The position numbers were made by a program, and so were the translations under genes. The notes under the pieces were generated by a model. It was not told where the DNA came from. It saw only the letters and a program-made list of their open reading frames with translations, and made no database searches. From the NCBI RefSeq assembly GCF_002078875.1, contig NC_034415.1, forward strand, positions 26,561,413 through 26,625,412: a stretch of DNA of 64,000 nucleotides, in the 5' to 3' direction. The DNA is from Numida meleagris (lineage: Eukaryota > Chordata > Aves > Galliformes > Numididae). How positions within the stretch are numbered: the first letter of the stretch is position 1; every line of letters starts with the position of its first letter. This document shows, piece by piece, positions 1-14,200 of this stretch.

Positions 1-2387
1 TTACTTCTTACCATCCAGGTTACTTACCTTCTCTTAAGCATTTCAGCCAGAAATGAGTTATTTCTTACCATCGTGCAAGGCAGCACCTCTGAACTCTTAC
101 CGAGCTTGGGATTTACCACCCCATCACACACATACAATGCCTTTTACCCCACTCCAGGTGCTAGAACAAACACAATCCATGCATTTCGATGTAAGGCAGC
201 CAGGCTCAGGTTGAGGGAAAGCCCTGCGGTGCACTGATCACACACAGCGAGCTGATCTTCTGCTGCAGTTTTTGTTGAAAACCTGAGACATTCGGTTTGG
301 AGCAGGACGAGCAGAACTGACAAACTGGATGGCTGCCCGGTGTGCTACAAAAAAGGCAGAGAAAGAGAGAGCCTTTGGTATCATTCAAGAGCTTGACTGT
401 TTCTTTCGGTAGGTATTTTTCCAGTTCACAGCAGGCCATTGACACTAGAAAGTGCAGCAACAGCAACCTCAGCGGTGAAACTGCCGATGTTACAATCAGA
501 GGGAGATAAAGTGAAGTATTTGTTGGAGTGGCAGTACCAGGAAATGGCTGAGACATCACATGACGGAGGATGTGCTCTGTGTAGCAGAGGGGTGTATTTA
601 CTTACAGGCTAGACTTCTACCAGTCTCGACCAAAGGCACTTTTGGCTAGAGTTATTTGACTTACCTGACCCACTAGCAGTAGGAAGTGATTATATAGATA
701 GCAAATACCTGCCCCACCCTTGGCAGGCAGACGGACTCTGTGCCAAATTGGTCTAACTCAGCTTCACAGAATGTAAAATATCGTGCCTTCCTTGTGAAAA
801 CTGCCATTTCAAAGGCATTAGAAGCTGCTGCTGTTCCAGTAAACTGCTCCACTTCTTGGCATTCGATCGCTGTGGAGAGAGCCTCTCAGATTTACCTCTT
901 ACCACCACATGGAACACAAATCATGTGAAGAATAAGCCCGAAACTTTTCTAAGGTACAAATGGCTTCTGTCCCCGATGATAAGAGCTCCTGGGCCCCCTG
1001 GCAGGCAGGGAGGCCACCTGTGATGGAGGATCCTGACAGGAGCTTCCAGCAGCCATTCATTGAGGTGCTAAGTAGAGACTCCAAGAGAATTTTTCCTGGA
1101 ATTTTTTTTATTTTCTTGGAATGATAGCTGCAGCTTAGTTAGCACACATAGCATGCTTCGTGGTGATGAATTGTTGTTAATTAATGAATGGGTCTGAAAT
1201 TTTAAGCAAAGTGCCTGGGACATGATGTGTAATTTATCATTTTTAACAATCATGTTGCTATTATTGGAATTCTTAACTCTGAGTTCTTTTCTGCATAAAC
1301 AGATGAGATTTCACCGGAATCTGTGATCTGTACCACAACAGAGCATTAGCATAACCCTGCGTCTTCTCACCAAAGCAAGATTCTGATCTTGCTTACATCA
1401 GAATGTCATTGGAGAAGGTCCATGAAAAAACAGCAGATTTATGCTACTGCAGCTAAGAACAGAATCTGGTCCAAAAGAGGCTTTAAAATAGGAGGACTCC
1501 TTTCAAATTAAAATGGTGCTGGCCTCTTGTTGGGCTGTAGGAGTAGGTGTAGAAAGAATAGGAAGCGGAGAAGAGCTGCGTCAGGGGCGTCGAGTCCACA
1601 CAGGTAGTTTGATTCTGCTCGTGTCTTTGGTGCATGTGAGACTTCAGATGCTGACACTTCAGACGCTGGGATGGGCTGGAGCAGTTCATTTAGCAGAAAC
1701 TGAAGTGAAAATTTCATTTTCTTCAAAGGTCACTTGGCAGAGTTCAGGGAGTAATTTTTCATTTCGTGCCGAAGCGGTGACTGTTTGCTGAAGCAGACCT
1801 GATCTTTCCGTGTGCGTGGGGCTCGTGTATTGCTGCTGGCTTCCCTGCACACCGCATGCTTGCTGACTGGTTTAGACGGGCTTAGCAGAGAGCACAGATA
1901 AGTTAAAAAGGATTTATGCTCCTTTTCTCCTGGATCATCAGTCACGTATGTGGGGTGTTAAGGACAATACGCCGCGTTGGGCTCAGCGGAGCATTTTAAT
2001 GTAGCAAGGCAAACATCCATAAAGCACACAGGCACCCAGCTCTGAGGCCGGGATTCAGAACCTTTAATTAGGATGCTACTTTGCCTGCACATTGAGTTGG
2101 GGGAATTCAGTGTCTGGTAATGGGTCTCGTGTGAACCGATACTCTGAGCAGGGGGATTGAGTTAGCGAGCTGGAAAAATGCTGAAGAAAAGGATAAATTG
2201 CTGCGCTTCAGTAGGCACCTAAGCCCTTTTCTTGGAGCTGACCCTGAAGCTGAAGTTTTAGTAATATGTACCAGTCAGCCTGTGTTTACAATTCCACTGA
2301 GTTTCCTTAGGGAAATAAATCAAATTAAACTTCTTTTCGTTTGACCCTGTTATTAAAGTAAAAAGCTGAGCACCAAAGTGTACTGGA

Positions 2388-2409
2388 GGCCCAGTGTTAC
2401 ACTGGAGCC
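2388..2409. repeat. Short imperfect hairpin
   Basis: The arms GGC+CCAGTG and CACTGG+A+GCC pair over nine base pairs, with one bulged A and a TTA loop. This is seen directly. Structures of this size are expected several times in 64 kb, so no role is claimed. Confidence 0.4.
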
Positions 2410-4990
2410 ACACTTCCCTTGTTTCTATTCCATTTATGAATGCCCTTCATCAACTAATCGCTCTTTGGCACAGTATTAAATTTAATCACTGAGCTCCAAA
2501 ACGTTGTAATGTGTCTACCTACTCCATGGTTCCATTTGGATGGAAATTTTCTATCTCGTTTAAAGACTATTAAAGCCCTGTCTTTCTTGTGCAGAACAAA
2601 AGGGCGTTGTTTACTTTGTTTTGCATTATTTTCCTATTCAACAAAAGATGATTATTCTGTCTCCTCAGTGCAGAGATCTTGTGAGCATGTAGACCTCCCC
2701 TCTACTTGCTTTTCTTTCCCTGGGTGACTACAAAATAGAGAAATTTCCTTTGTGCAGAAACTTGTGGTTGAAATGCACAAAAGCATTTGTTATTTATCGA
2801 AACCGTCAAGGTTTTCCTAATGAAGGTATTCATGAAAAAGTTACTGTGAGTGAGGCATAATTGAATGAGGAAACAATGTTACAAGGCACAGCAGCAGTTG
2901 CGATCGAGAATAATGCACATTTATGATTAAGAATGAATCTTCCATGATAGAAAAGCATTTGTTTCAGTCCAAACCTTTTGACCTTATCAGAGAAAAGCAG
3001 CAACCCCACAAACATGTATGTGATCCCATTGTTGCCATCACGCCGTAACCTATGGAGAGTAGCTGTTCTGATCCTTACAAGCAGGCAGGCAGTAGGCAGG
3101 AGAGCAGGGTGCTTGCTTTTTGGGAGCTAGCAGCCCATTCACAGTGGGTTCGTTTTCTAAAGACCCATTTTATGGAGTGACGCAAGGTGCAGGTTATGAC
3201 TCACTCTGCATAGGTTAAGTTTTTAAAAATCAACCTATATTCATCTTTCCAGCACCTACACAGCTGCATAATGTATTTATTATCTCTTGGGTCCCATTAA
3301 CCCTTTCAGAGGCTTAAAAGTGAGCTATAACACAGCCCTGACAATGTGATGTTCTTATCAAGTGAATTTGATTTGCTTCTCTTATATCAGTGGTGAACTC
3401 GTGAACAGGGCAGATATTTTTTTTTCTCTGGTCACAAAACAGCTCATCAGTCTGGTTTTGGACTTGTCCTCCTTTTCTAATAGCACTCATAAAAAACATG
3501 TTGTTTGCTGTGGGTGTTTACTGATACATGACTCTGTATTTTCCAGGTCTCATCCAGATGAACCAGGTACCCTTCGATCTCTGAGTCTTCTAATGGTCTT
3601 GCAATGACACTGTAAGTAATCACCGTTGATTACAAACAGCTTTCCAAGCAGAAGTTTGGTGCCATTCCAGCACATTTTATTAGCTGAAACATTTCCTTGT
3701 ATTTCCCACTTGTATTGCAACCTACCTTTTATGGTAGATTTAAGAGTATGGGAGCAGTTTTGTTGTGCCTGAAAGGCTTTTAAAAGGACAGAACCACCTC
3801 TTCACACTCTCCACTCATCTCCTTCCCCATCATCCCTCCTTTCAAAGGGAGAACATCAGGAAGTTTGGAGATTCAGATGTGGTTCCTAAACCTGTGTTAA
3901 TAAGGAAGGTCTACTACACTGCTGGAAATGATGTGCAGCCGCTTGTTCCTGTATTTCAGCTCCCCTTCCTCTCAGGAAACCCAGACTTCAAGGGAAGGAG
4001 GTCCCCAAATGATCCTTATACATATCATTAACAAAAATGGTAGTTGCTTAAGAAAAGGGTGTTTACCTTACATGCATGGCTTCATTTCTCCACCTATCCC
4101 TCTACTGTGCACGCTGCAAATAATGACAGCTGTTAAAGGACTGATATATAGGGTGCACACTGGGAAATGAAGCTTCTCTTTCTTTAACCCCCTGCCTGTA
4201 GTCCTAACTCAGCAGTATTTTTCTTCCCTGGTAATATGGCTGGAGTAGAGGAGGGACTGCACCTTCTCTTAGTACTGTGGGTAAATGAATACTGCAGAAA
4301 CCTTTTCTCTTATGTTGAATCAAACACTGCAATTAATTTACTTCCCCTCTGCTCATAAATACTACATGTCAGCTTTCTGCAAGCCACAGTATGTCAACGT
4401 ACTTGCAGAGATTCCTACAGAAAGGAAGTGGCAAAAATGCATGTGAGATTATTTACAGCAAATTAATGTGTAAAATGAACATAGGCCAGGTACTTGTCTG
4501 TGTCTTTACTCAGGGAACACGTATTATCCTGTGACATTCATGACCGGTCACTTGTGAACCAAAAATGGATGTTGCAGAACACAAGTAGGGAACAGACTGG
4601 AACCGAGTATAAAAATACATATGCTGTTTTTCAGCTCATAATAAAACTTATTGAATACTGATGAATAATAGACGCATTTAAAGGAAATTACGATCTGCTA
4701 CTGTTTAATCCTTGGAAGAAAAAAGCAAATTTGCTCATGAATTCTCTGTAATGGTCTGCACTTTAAGACAGAACAATGGATGCTTGATACGAAACTCACT
4801 GGAATCAATAAAAAGACCCCCATTTTATGCCCCAAATTTGTAGCCTGCACAGAAGTCTGTTATGGCAGCTGCCACCTTTACTAGCTCACCAGGGTTCAGA
4901 CCGGGTTCCTCCAGGGCTGCAGCAGGAACGGCTCTTAAGTCTGGCTGAAACAGCCTAGTATTCCCCGGGGACTCAGCACAGAGGTGGACC

Positions 4991-5016
4991 TGTAACACAC
5001 TCACCTGTGTGTTACA
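4991..5016. repeat. Perfect 10-bp stem hairpin
   Basis: TGTAACACAC at 4991-5000 is followed by the loop TCACCT and its exact reverse complement GTGTGTTACA at 5007-5016. The inverted repeat is certain, the function is unknown. It sits in unique sequence with no adjacent open frame. A stem this long with a short loop is expected about once in a window of this size, so it may be chance. Confidence 0.6.
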
Positions 5017-7649
5017 TCAGTAAGTCTAGTATGTGCCGTTCCAGTTGTAGCTCTTGTAAATTAAACAGAGAAATAAGCTGCTCTTTCGCTTCTTGCCACT
5101 GCTGAAATATGATCCAAGGCTCAGGTAGATTCCAGCTGTGATCTCGCTCTGTGGTTATGAACATACTTTTATGTTCTCAAGACATTATAGCTCCTGCTAC
5201 ACGGGCAAAAATTGTAAAAACAAAATGAACAACCTTCTCTGTGTACAGTAGAGTTATTTAAAGCACCTGAGGGTTTGAACATAAGCAGACACTGTGTTCG
5301 CATACAATATAAGCAGGACTTCTGGGTTTTGGCATTTAAAATGACAATTCAAAATAGAGCAGGCATGTTTCAGCAACTTTACGGGATGACATAAACATCC
5401 AGAAAAGGATTCCAGACGAACATAAAGATTCACAGAACGGATTCTTTTCTTCTTTTTGTTTCCTACCCTGGGTTTTAGTGTGGTGTGTTGTGATACACCG
5501 CAAAACTAGCGAAACAAAAGCAAAGGGCAGAAGGTGTCTCGCTCATTGCAATGGGTTGTAAGAGGGAAAATGGGTTTTTGAGAGAGTCAGAGTTTATGAC
5601 CCAAATGTTTCTATTCAGGCAATGGTTTCAACTTCCCACTTTTCTAAAAATCTTGAAGAATAAAAGCCTCATACAAGTCTAGAAGATGGAATACGCTTTC
5701 CTTCCACAGCACAGAGGGGAGCACAATAGACTCAGAATCTGTCCCTCGCACAGTTTTGCATACCATGATGCTGCCTGAATTTTCTTAGTGATATCTGCCA
5801 CAGGAGCGATGCTGCTGCCTCGTCAATCAGCTCTTCCCACTGTAGCCTCCTGACAGCGTGCCATAGCTCACAAACTTTTGGAGTCTGTCGTGTACCTTTA
5901 AGCATCGTAGTGTTTACACTTATATAGGGCACCTCCTGTTGTGACTGTTTTATAGGCATTAAGCTAAAGTGAGAAGAAGAACCTGAATCACAAATTAAGG
6001 ATTTAATTACAAGGCTCTTCTTCCTCAGTAGTGTTTTTCCTGCCACTTGTAAACCTTTGACAAAAAGAATAGGGAGCTGAAGGTGAGTTGGCTGCTTTGG
6101 TTCTTTGTACCTGAATACTCCTTCATCTTTTGGAAAAATACTTTGAAATGAGACATTGAGTGAAGTTTCCTCCAGGATGCTCAGCTCTTTCCTAACCTTA
6201 AGAAGGCAGACCAAGTACAGCATGTTTTTGGATACTCCTGAAGTCTCTTTCTTTACCTCACTTCAGCCATGTCTTTTGTTCTGCACATGTATTGAAACCA
6301 CATAGCCATCAAGAGAACCACCTCCCGACACTCCACCAAAGGAAATCCCTCCCTAGTTTCCCTGGGTTTCACTCAATCCTCTCTCACCACAGGAATCAAC
6401 CATGCATAGCTCCTCTAAAAAAAGTTTTTTGGGTGTTCACTAGCCATTTACCTTCTTCTTACACAAAGAGGCCAAGGAACAGTTTGTCTCATCTGTCTTG
6501 TCAGTGGGCACCCAGTGCTGGGATTGTTTTTCAGGAGTAAGGGATGAGCACACACGGTGTTCCTGACAGCTCAGAGGGAAGTAACACGCTTGTTGGTGAT
6601 CCAGCATCCCAGTCAGGGCAGGAAGAAAAGGAAATATCCTCTTTATACACACAGACCAGTTCGCAGTGATTGGGAAAGATATCTCCCAGAAGGAGGAAGA
6701 TAGAGAGTATCTTAGGGTTACATTTGTTTCCTGTGGCTGTGCATTTGCTTTGTTGTAGTTTTCCATTTGCCTTCCCCTTACCACAATTCAGGACTGTGTA
6801 AGTAGCAGCTGTTTCTCCCCTTTGCCTGTATGTATTCCCTCAGTGAGGCAATAATTTCACAATCTGAGGAATCCAGAGGCCATCCCATTTTACCTCTCCA
6901 CCTTGCTAGTTGTAACCTCTTGCTCCTAACCCTGCCCCAGTTGCAATACCATGCTGTGAAACAAAGTTCAAAGGTGCTATTTTTCCTAGCAGGTTTCTTT
7001 TTCAGCTTGCATTCCTTCCCTTCTCCTTGGGTTCTTTCTCAGTGTAGCCCCAGCAGCAGTTTTGCCCCAGCTGTGGCATCGAGCTCACTCCCCAGTGCCC
7101 CTGCTGAAATCCTCACCTCCTGGAAACTTGACCTTGGTCTGGAGCTCACCCCTCACAGAGGTGCTCAGCACAGAATGAAGTTCAGACCCACTGAAGAGCT
7201 GTTTCAGGGGCTACAGTGGGCATGAAATAGGGTGTGATGTTAACACATCCTCTGTGCAGGGTAATTTGGGTGTTAATTGCAGTGAAACTGCTGTGGTGGA
7301 TAGTCTTTCTAGCTATGAGTGATCTTACGTGCTTACTCGTTGCAATAGCAGCTATGTGACTTTTTCATTTATACAATCAACTTGAAACTTTCTTGATGAA
7401 ATAAGGTTTGTAATTGCTGCTGTCAAAAAATCATAATAGGAAAGGCAGTTGCAATATGTCTCCAGAATGCTGTCTTGAACTCCTATACCTTGCTTAGCAC
7501 TGCAGTATCTTCTGCTGTGGTGGAGAAGTGGAGCTGATCTGAATGTGGAACAGATTTGAGTAAACCCTTTCACCTGTGCAGCAGAGCAGAATCTCTCCTT
7601 GCCTTTTATTTGCTCATGCTTTGCCTAAGCTAGTCACAACCAACAAGAC

Positions 7650-7715
7650 TTCAGCTGTTTGGGCAAGTGTATCACAAGCCAGTGCACCTCAGTCTTAGCA
7701 CATTTATCTTACTGT
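7650..7715 (+). repeat. Possible MIR SINE remnant (weak)
   Basis: GGGCAAGT around 7661-7668, followed about 20 bases later by a GCACCTCAGTC block, follows the order of the MIR core (GGGCAAGT...GTGCCTCAGTTT). Similarity is limited to about 50 bases and there is no alignment score behind it. Chance similarity is possible. Confidence 0.3.
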
Positions 7716-10700
7716 TCAAGACAATTCCTCACACTCCTTGACATTTAATCCTATGTGTATTTGTAGGCTGTTATGTCTGCCCTTATTGTTGTTTAACCTA
7801 GCAATAAGCATTTAGCTCTGTCTTCATAAATCATTTCCCTTCAGCTCTCTGGCTGGAATGACTGCATGTGCTCCTAAGTATGAAAAAGCCAGGCAAAGCC
7901 TACCCTTTAAATGACTACACCCACAGGATTTTATTGGTGGCACAAAATCAATGCTCAAGCCATGATTTCATTCCTGGCTGACTGTGTGATCTTTTGCTGG
8001 TAACACTGACCTAAGGATCTATATCAGCACTTCTCCAGATTTTTTTCCTGTGTCCTCCTGCATACTCTTTGGATTTGCTCCACCTCTTCCTCCAACTTTA
8101 AAACTACCAGTTTAGGGCCCCTGTCCCTTCCACTGCTGGAAGCAGCCTCTGCTTCCTCTTCCTTTTTCCTTTGCTGAAGCACTTCTGTACAGACAGAAGT
8201 TGGTTCCTGCAGGGAAGCTGGAAAGTGGACTCTCAGTGCTCCACCTGGGCTCAGCATCTGGTGGATGTGGAGAAGCAGGGAAAGGAGGAGTAACAAGCTG
8301 AGTACAAACCCCTGCCATGATCTGCATCAGGAACTGGTGGGCGCTGAGCTTGGCCTTGTGCTCACCAGCAAGCTGGGAGAACATGGGAAATCCTTGCATT
8401 TTTGTCCCCCCTATTCTGTATCTCAGTGCTGGGGCTTTCTGTGTCCCTCTTCTGGGGATCTCTTGGTGCACTGGGAGTGGCTTCTCTGAACTGCACGCAA
8501 ATGAATTTCAAGAGCTTGGTGGTGAAGCCAGGTTATGATGTTGATTAAGGAGCTTTTGAAGGTGTCATTGATGCCAAATGTCACCTGGATCAGGCATCAT
8601 TCAGGAGAACCCTGAAAAATGCAAGAAAATCTCCTTCTGGGCAGACTTGCCAATAGCTGCCTACTGCAAACTTTTTCTTTTTTGGGATTTTTTGGTTGTG
8701 GTCGCAACCACAGATATGAGAAGGACCAGAGAGATCTTTCATCTAGCATATGATATCATCCCATCAATATGGGGAATCCTACCATCACATGTAAAGTAGG
8801 AGCGTTCTCTTCCTAACTGGTAGAAGTTTGGAAGTTGCAAAATGATATTGCAAACAAGAGACAGAACGTGACAGAAGACATTTCCCTGCCTAAAAAAAAT
8901 TAAAACAAAAAATAGACAGTCATCAGGTCTGTGATCTCTTTCTTTCCTGCTTGCATACTCATTGTAACTCCCCTGCTCTCACCTCATTTCTTACTGTGTT
9001 AGATGTGGCTGATTACTGCAGTGCATTTTCTTTCAGGCCCCTTTTGTCTCTGAGTTGGAAGAATCGTCCATTTGCCTTGTAGCAGAAGGCTTTGGTTCTG
9101 AATTTGGAATGACTTGTTCAAAAGCTACATCATCCCTGAGCTGCAGACCCACCCTTTAAAACTCAGAACATTTATTTTTATTTTTCTGAAGGCTGAGTTG
9201 TCTTCAGACATGATTGAGAGAGTCCTATATAGGCATGAGTTAAGTTAAACTGCGTAACGGTGTCTGGGGAGTTCAGCCTTGTTTAATGGCTTTGTTCAGT
9301 TATTCTACCTGTTCATTATCTTTGGATAAACATCAAAATCATGCAATCATTACATTTCCTCCTCTAAAATAAGGAGGTTCTTATAGCAAACTTAACCCTC
9401 TGCATGTTTCTTTGTTTCTGTGTCAGTATACGCACGCACTTTTCTATTTTGTTGAATAACTCGTCCAGCCATATTTTTTCCACTCTGTTTGCATCTCTTC
9501 AGATGCATGGCAAGCACGGAAGAATTCCAAGTGTAACCAGAAAAAAGAAAAAACGAGTTCCTCTCAGATCTTCCTAATCATGGAAATGTTGTATGCCTAT
9601 TGAAGCAGTTGAAGAAAAAGCTAATGACGTTCAGCAAACTGTATTAGAATGTTCAAACCCATGGCATCATTTTCTGAAAACGGATTTCCTTGCTTCAAAA
9701 ATAAGAAAGAAGAAATTCAATAATCCATTTGGGGAGTGAGGATCTTTCATTTCACACTGGTTAATAAAGCTTTAGCTATGTAAATACATATTCACCAGGA
9801 AGGGTTATTGCCGTGCTCTCTTATACTCTGACACCTGTTTTCATATTCTTTTTTTCTGGGCATTTTTTCACCACATCCACGGAGTCTGACCTCTCTTACT
9901 GGCTTCTCATATTCCTTCATTATATATCGATCATGCTATGATGATGACCTCTATAGAAACTCTCTGAGATACATGCATTAAGTGTTGAGGCAGCCCTTTC
10001 ACCTGCTGCACATTCATCAGAGTAGATCAGAAACAGAGTTGAAATCCTTTCAGGAAGTGAGGTTGAATATTTAAAATGAACCAGAGGAGATCTCATTGGA
10101 AACGTCCTTGTTGTCGCTGTTCTTTCTTCTTTAAAAGTCATGAAGACTGAAACAGGCTGTCTGATAGAAACAGGTTTTGCACTGCTATTGCTGGAACGAA
10201 TATAGAAACAGTGCAGTTTAACAATAGTCTAGGATCTGCAAAAATGTGCTGTAATTTCTCTGACCTCCTCAATGAGGTGTGAGCATATTATAGGGAGAAA
10301 TGTTGTGGGACCAAGCTAATAACCTTTTATTACCTTTGTATTGGCTTTGTGAATCTGTTCCAGCTTTCTCTGCCATGAAAACGTGGGAATCCCTGATTTA
10401 AGGCTGATCCCATGAATTGCTAAATGGCCTCATGCCCACTGACTCAGGAAAGCGTACATAAACTGGGTAAGCAACAGCTAATTACCTCCCATAAAACATC
10501 TCTTCAGTCTGCTTCTGGATGAGCCATTTTATCTCAGAACTAATTGAATGTCTCTTCACTTTTAATCCAGCCTCTGCTGAAGGCAGTAAGAGTTAACGTT
10601 CTGATATTCCTGGGGAAGGAATTGGACCCTGACTCCAGCAAGTTAGTTCCTCTGAGCAGATGGGTGTGTAAACAGTGCAGCCAGAGCAGGAATTCTGCAA

Positions 10701-11110
10701 GAGTCACAGCCTGATGGTCATTCTCTCAGTCCTGCTCAGGAGAAGACATTTAGCAGACAGCAGAGTGGGCTGATCCATCCTTTCTAACAAGCAGAAGGAT
10801 GCGTTTCTGTGGCTTACTCTGCAAACACCTTCGCCTCAGAAGCTGTACATTTCAAGCACCAATAGTTGAGGGAAGTCGAGGAAGGTTTCTGTCTACTTCT
10901 CAGACCATTTCTAAGTAAATAATAATAACATACTAGAATTCAGCTGACTTGACCATAAAATAGAATTAATTTAAAATGCTGCCACATTTTTAACAGCCAG
11001 GATGCAATGAGAAAACTTACATTCTTTTAAGCTTTGGTTATACTGGGAGCTGCAGAATCAGAATGATTGCTAATTCTTACCTGTAGCTGAAAAAGGAACC
11101 GTGCACCTCT

Positions 11111-11118
11111 TGACGTCA
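11111..11118. promoter_or_regulatory. Perfect CRE octamer TGACGTCA
   Basis: This is an exact match to the palindromic cAMP-response element bound by CREB/ATF dimers. The match is certain. Occupancy is unknown, because no promoter, CpG island or transcript start is visible nearby. A CpG-containing octamer is expected less than once per 64 kb in CpG-depleted DNA. It lies 24 bases upstream of a pyrimidine-rich acceptor-like sequence ending at 11142. Confidence 0.3.
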
Positions 11119-11209
11119 GATGTCGCTTTAATCTTCCCACAGCTTGTTTTGTTTTTCTCTGTTTCATTTCCCTTTACTGTATTAAGCCCTGACCCTGAAA
11201 GGTGAGGAA

Positions 11210-14200
11210 GTGAAGGAAATGGAAGAGTGAAATTTGGAGAGTCTGACACTAAGAAGCCAAGGGAACCACGAGGCAGTCTGTCTGGTTGTGAGATGGAAAT
11301 GTAAGTGGACTCCTCAAATTAATTACTTTGGAACCCACTTGTGACTGTGGACTCCCTTAAGCATAAGTCTTACATTATGTCACCGAGATGGCATTTGGGC
11401 TTGATTTATGTTGGCACAAAGCTAGCTATAAACGGCACATGTGTGCCCATAGTAGCCCCTTTTCAAACAGAACATGTTTTTAGAAACAGGAAGCATGGCT
11501 GCAGCAGGAGCACACCAAGCCTCTGCTGTGTCAACAGCCTCACAACTGCAGGTATCCAGGATCTGCACGACACATTCATTTTCCACCTATTTCAACTCAG
11601 TCAGTAACTTGGAACACCTCTACCAGAGATTAACGGTTGGTTGGTGGAGCAAAAATGACTTATTAGGTGAAATATACTCCTCTAAAGATGTGTATCTGAA
11701 CAAGAACCACAATCCACATCTTAATCTTTTTCTTTCATCCTCTATCGAATCTGTGGCTAGTGTTGCATGGTGATAACCTCTCTCTCATTTTTTTTCTCCC
11801 TTAGAGAATGAAGCCACACTATATTAATTCTAGCTTGGTTCTGTAGTCACATCATTTATCTTTAAAAAGGTATGCTCCTTCCTATCCAGATAAATACAAA
11901 TCCTTCAGGTCATGTTCAGGGAAGTTCAAACTCTTCACTGTTTCTTATAGTACGTTAAGAACAATTCAATACATGTAAGCAACATTCAAGATTTCTTTTA
12001 GGAGTTAGACAGACAGATGTAAATAAGGATCAAACGTTGCAGAGCATTTTTGATGACCAAGATAACTGTATTATTTTTGTTCCTCAGATGCATTCATTTG
12101 CTTATTCAGTCTTTGTGTGAACAGTGGGGAGCTATAAATAGGCACAAATAGCTTGGTGCTTCATCCACTTGGATCTGCTCTGCCTGAAGTGAAATAAGCT
12201 TTTCTGTGCTTCAGGAGTGCAGCACCCTTGGACATCCCGGTGACACTGACAAAACCCTTGCCAGAGTGGGAGAGATGAAGGTGACGTGAGTCATGAGGGC
12301 CCTATCCCTTCCACCAGAGTTGACCCAAAAGGAGACTACATGAGCTGCACACTGTAGGAGTTCCCTTTCATAACATCCCTTTAATCAGGCTTTGAAGAAG
12401 TCTGTGAAGAGCCAGTGGTGGTGTGCACACCAAACAGTTTTCCCTAAGTTTCTAAGAAGAACCTATGATGCAGAATCCTTATGTTGGCATGTAAACAATC
12501 CAGGAGATTTTTGAGGGCATATCTCATTCAGGGAGTTCAAAGAAAAAAGATCTTCAAGTTGTCTTGGAGAAGCTGAGAGGAAATGCGTGTTAATCCTAAA
12601 GCCCACCTTCTAAATAAGAAATGCTGCTTGTCAATGAAGATTCACTTGAAGTAGGAACTAGTGCCAAAGTCTTTAAATAGAAATATTCTACCTTGTGCAT
12701 TGGAAGGCAGCAGTAACCTTATTGCAGAACCTGCTCAGTGGATGTAGGTAATCTCAGAGACAGTTTGGGTAAGCTACAGCAGTAGGATTGTTGTGTTACT
12801 CACTGAAGAAGTACACTCCCTTTGGAGACGGTGTGAGAATATATTTCCATCAGGAAGATTTTTTCCTGTGTCTTAGGACTTCTTGTTTATTTTCTGCTTG
12901 AAAGTCTGCTAAATTTGTCAAAACATTTGAACCGACAGCATGAAAATCAAAACCAAGCTACCTGCACTTAGTGTTTTGGTGCATGAATTGTTTCAAGCCT
13001 GATTGCTGAACGTTGCCCTCGATGTCACAGCATCATCACTTTGTTAGAAGCTTGCTGAACTGGAGGCAGTAGCTGCAATGCTCTCTTGGGTTAGGGTTGG
13101 GATGTCTTTTTACCCCTTTTGGGAGGTATTGCTTGCATTAAATGCTGAGTCTGAGTTATAGTCCTTTGCTGTTTAATTTACAGGCCTTCTGTTGTGTTTG
13201 GGACAACATTATACCAATCACAGGTACGCTTTTCAGAAGGACTGGGATACTGTAGGGCTGAGTAGATGTCATGGGGGTCAGTATTTTAACTTCCCTAGAT
13301 TAGTGCCCAGCACAAGAGTAGAGGGCAGAAAAATATTGTCAGCATAGCAATGCATGCTGGGTCCCTTGGTGGGAGCTGAGGATGCCCCAGGGAAGCCACA
13401 ATGCCATCTCTGCTTCAAGAGCATCAGGCAGCTGCTCTTTGGGAGCTGCAGTCATCTCCCTGCCAGAGCAATTCTGCACAGCAGTGTGGCCTTCAGATAT
13501 GGGAAGATCTGCTTAGGAGACAAAAATATTTCTTTCCAATAGGTAAGAAACGCAGTTACCAAAATTCTCAATGTATTCCAAGTTTTGCCATTATGACAAT
13601 GCTTGAGATAAATTTTTCCCTTCAAAGTTTCTTGAATCCAGAGCTTGTATCTGTTCCTGCTCAGTGCTCCCTTTGCACTGACTCCAAAGGGCTTACACTT
13701 TACTGGGATGATCAAGTGTTACTGGCTCTGGCGTTTGGTTTGTACCATTTGTAAGAAATCTGAAAGCTGGGAGGCCTCCAGAGGTGCTAGTTAGAAGATT
13801 CTGGAAACCAAATTACTTTCATCTGAAATAAATACAACTCACGGTGCATATTGTCCTTACATATTTGTGCAGTGGGAGCATGGCTTTAACACTGAGCATT
13901 ATTAAAACCCCTAACTAGATCTCATATTTTATCATCTTTATGCAGACCAACTTTTTTATTTTCTGTGCGTACTTGCAATTAATTCACATGATAAACGCAG
14001 AGCAGTCAGAACAGGATATTAAAAAGGAACGTCTGGGGTGAGCATGAGTAGGACACGGACGTAACAGCTCAGAAGCACACGCTGTTTGCTGACGTTTGTC
14101 AGTAAGGGAATGGCACTATTGCTCCTTTTACCCAACTCCCCGCCAGGAATCCCAGCCCAAGCAGATGTGTTGGCAGGGGATGAGATTGGTCATTGTGTCC

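Larger units (their letters stand above)
1..11100. other. No gene recognised; unique AT-leaning sequence
   Basis: Six-frame reading gives only short frames. The longest is a minus-strand frame at 5732-6223 (163 codons) with no domain, signal peptide or repeat that I recognise. Apart from the short hairpins and the weak MIR remnant listed separately, I see no interspersed repeat. Possible splice-like pairs occur at 3547-3611 and 6029-6082, but neither has a convincing reading frame. Intergenic or intronic DNA is the simplest reading. Confidence 0.6.

Noticed and set aside
3547..3611. Acceptor TGTATTTTCCAG and donor GTAAGT around a 65-nt segment
   Set aside because: The only frame open over most of its length ends in TGA just before the donor, so an internal coding exon is unlikely.
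6029..6082. Strong acceptor (CTTCTTCCTCAG) and AAG|GTGAGT donor around a 54-nt segment
   Set aside because: All three frames contain stops. It could only be a non-coding exon, for which there is no evidence here.
5732..6223. 163-codon minus-strand open frame
   Set aside because: No recognisable family, no splice or promoter context, and length within chance expectation.
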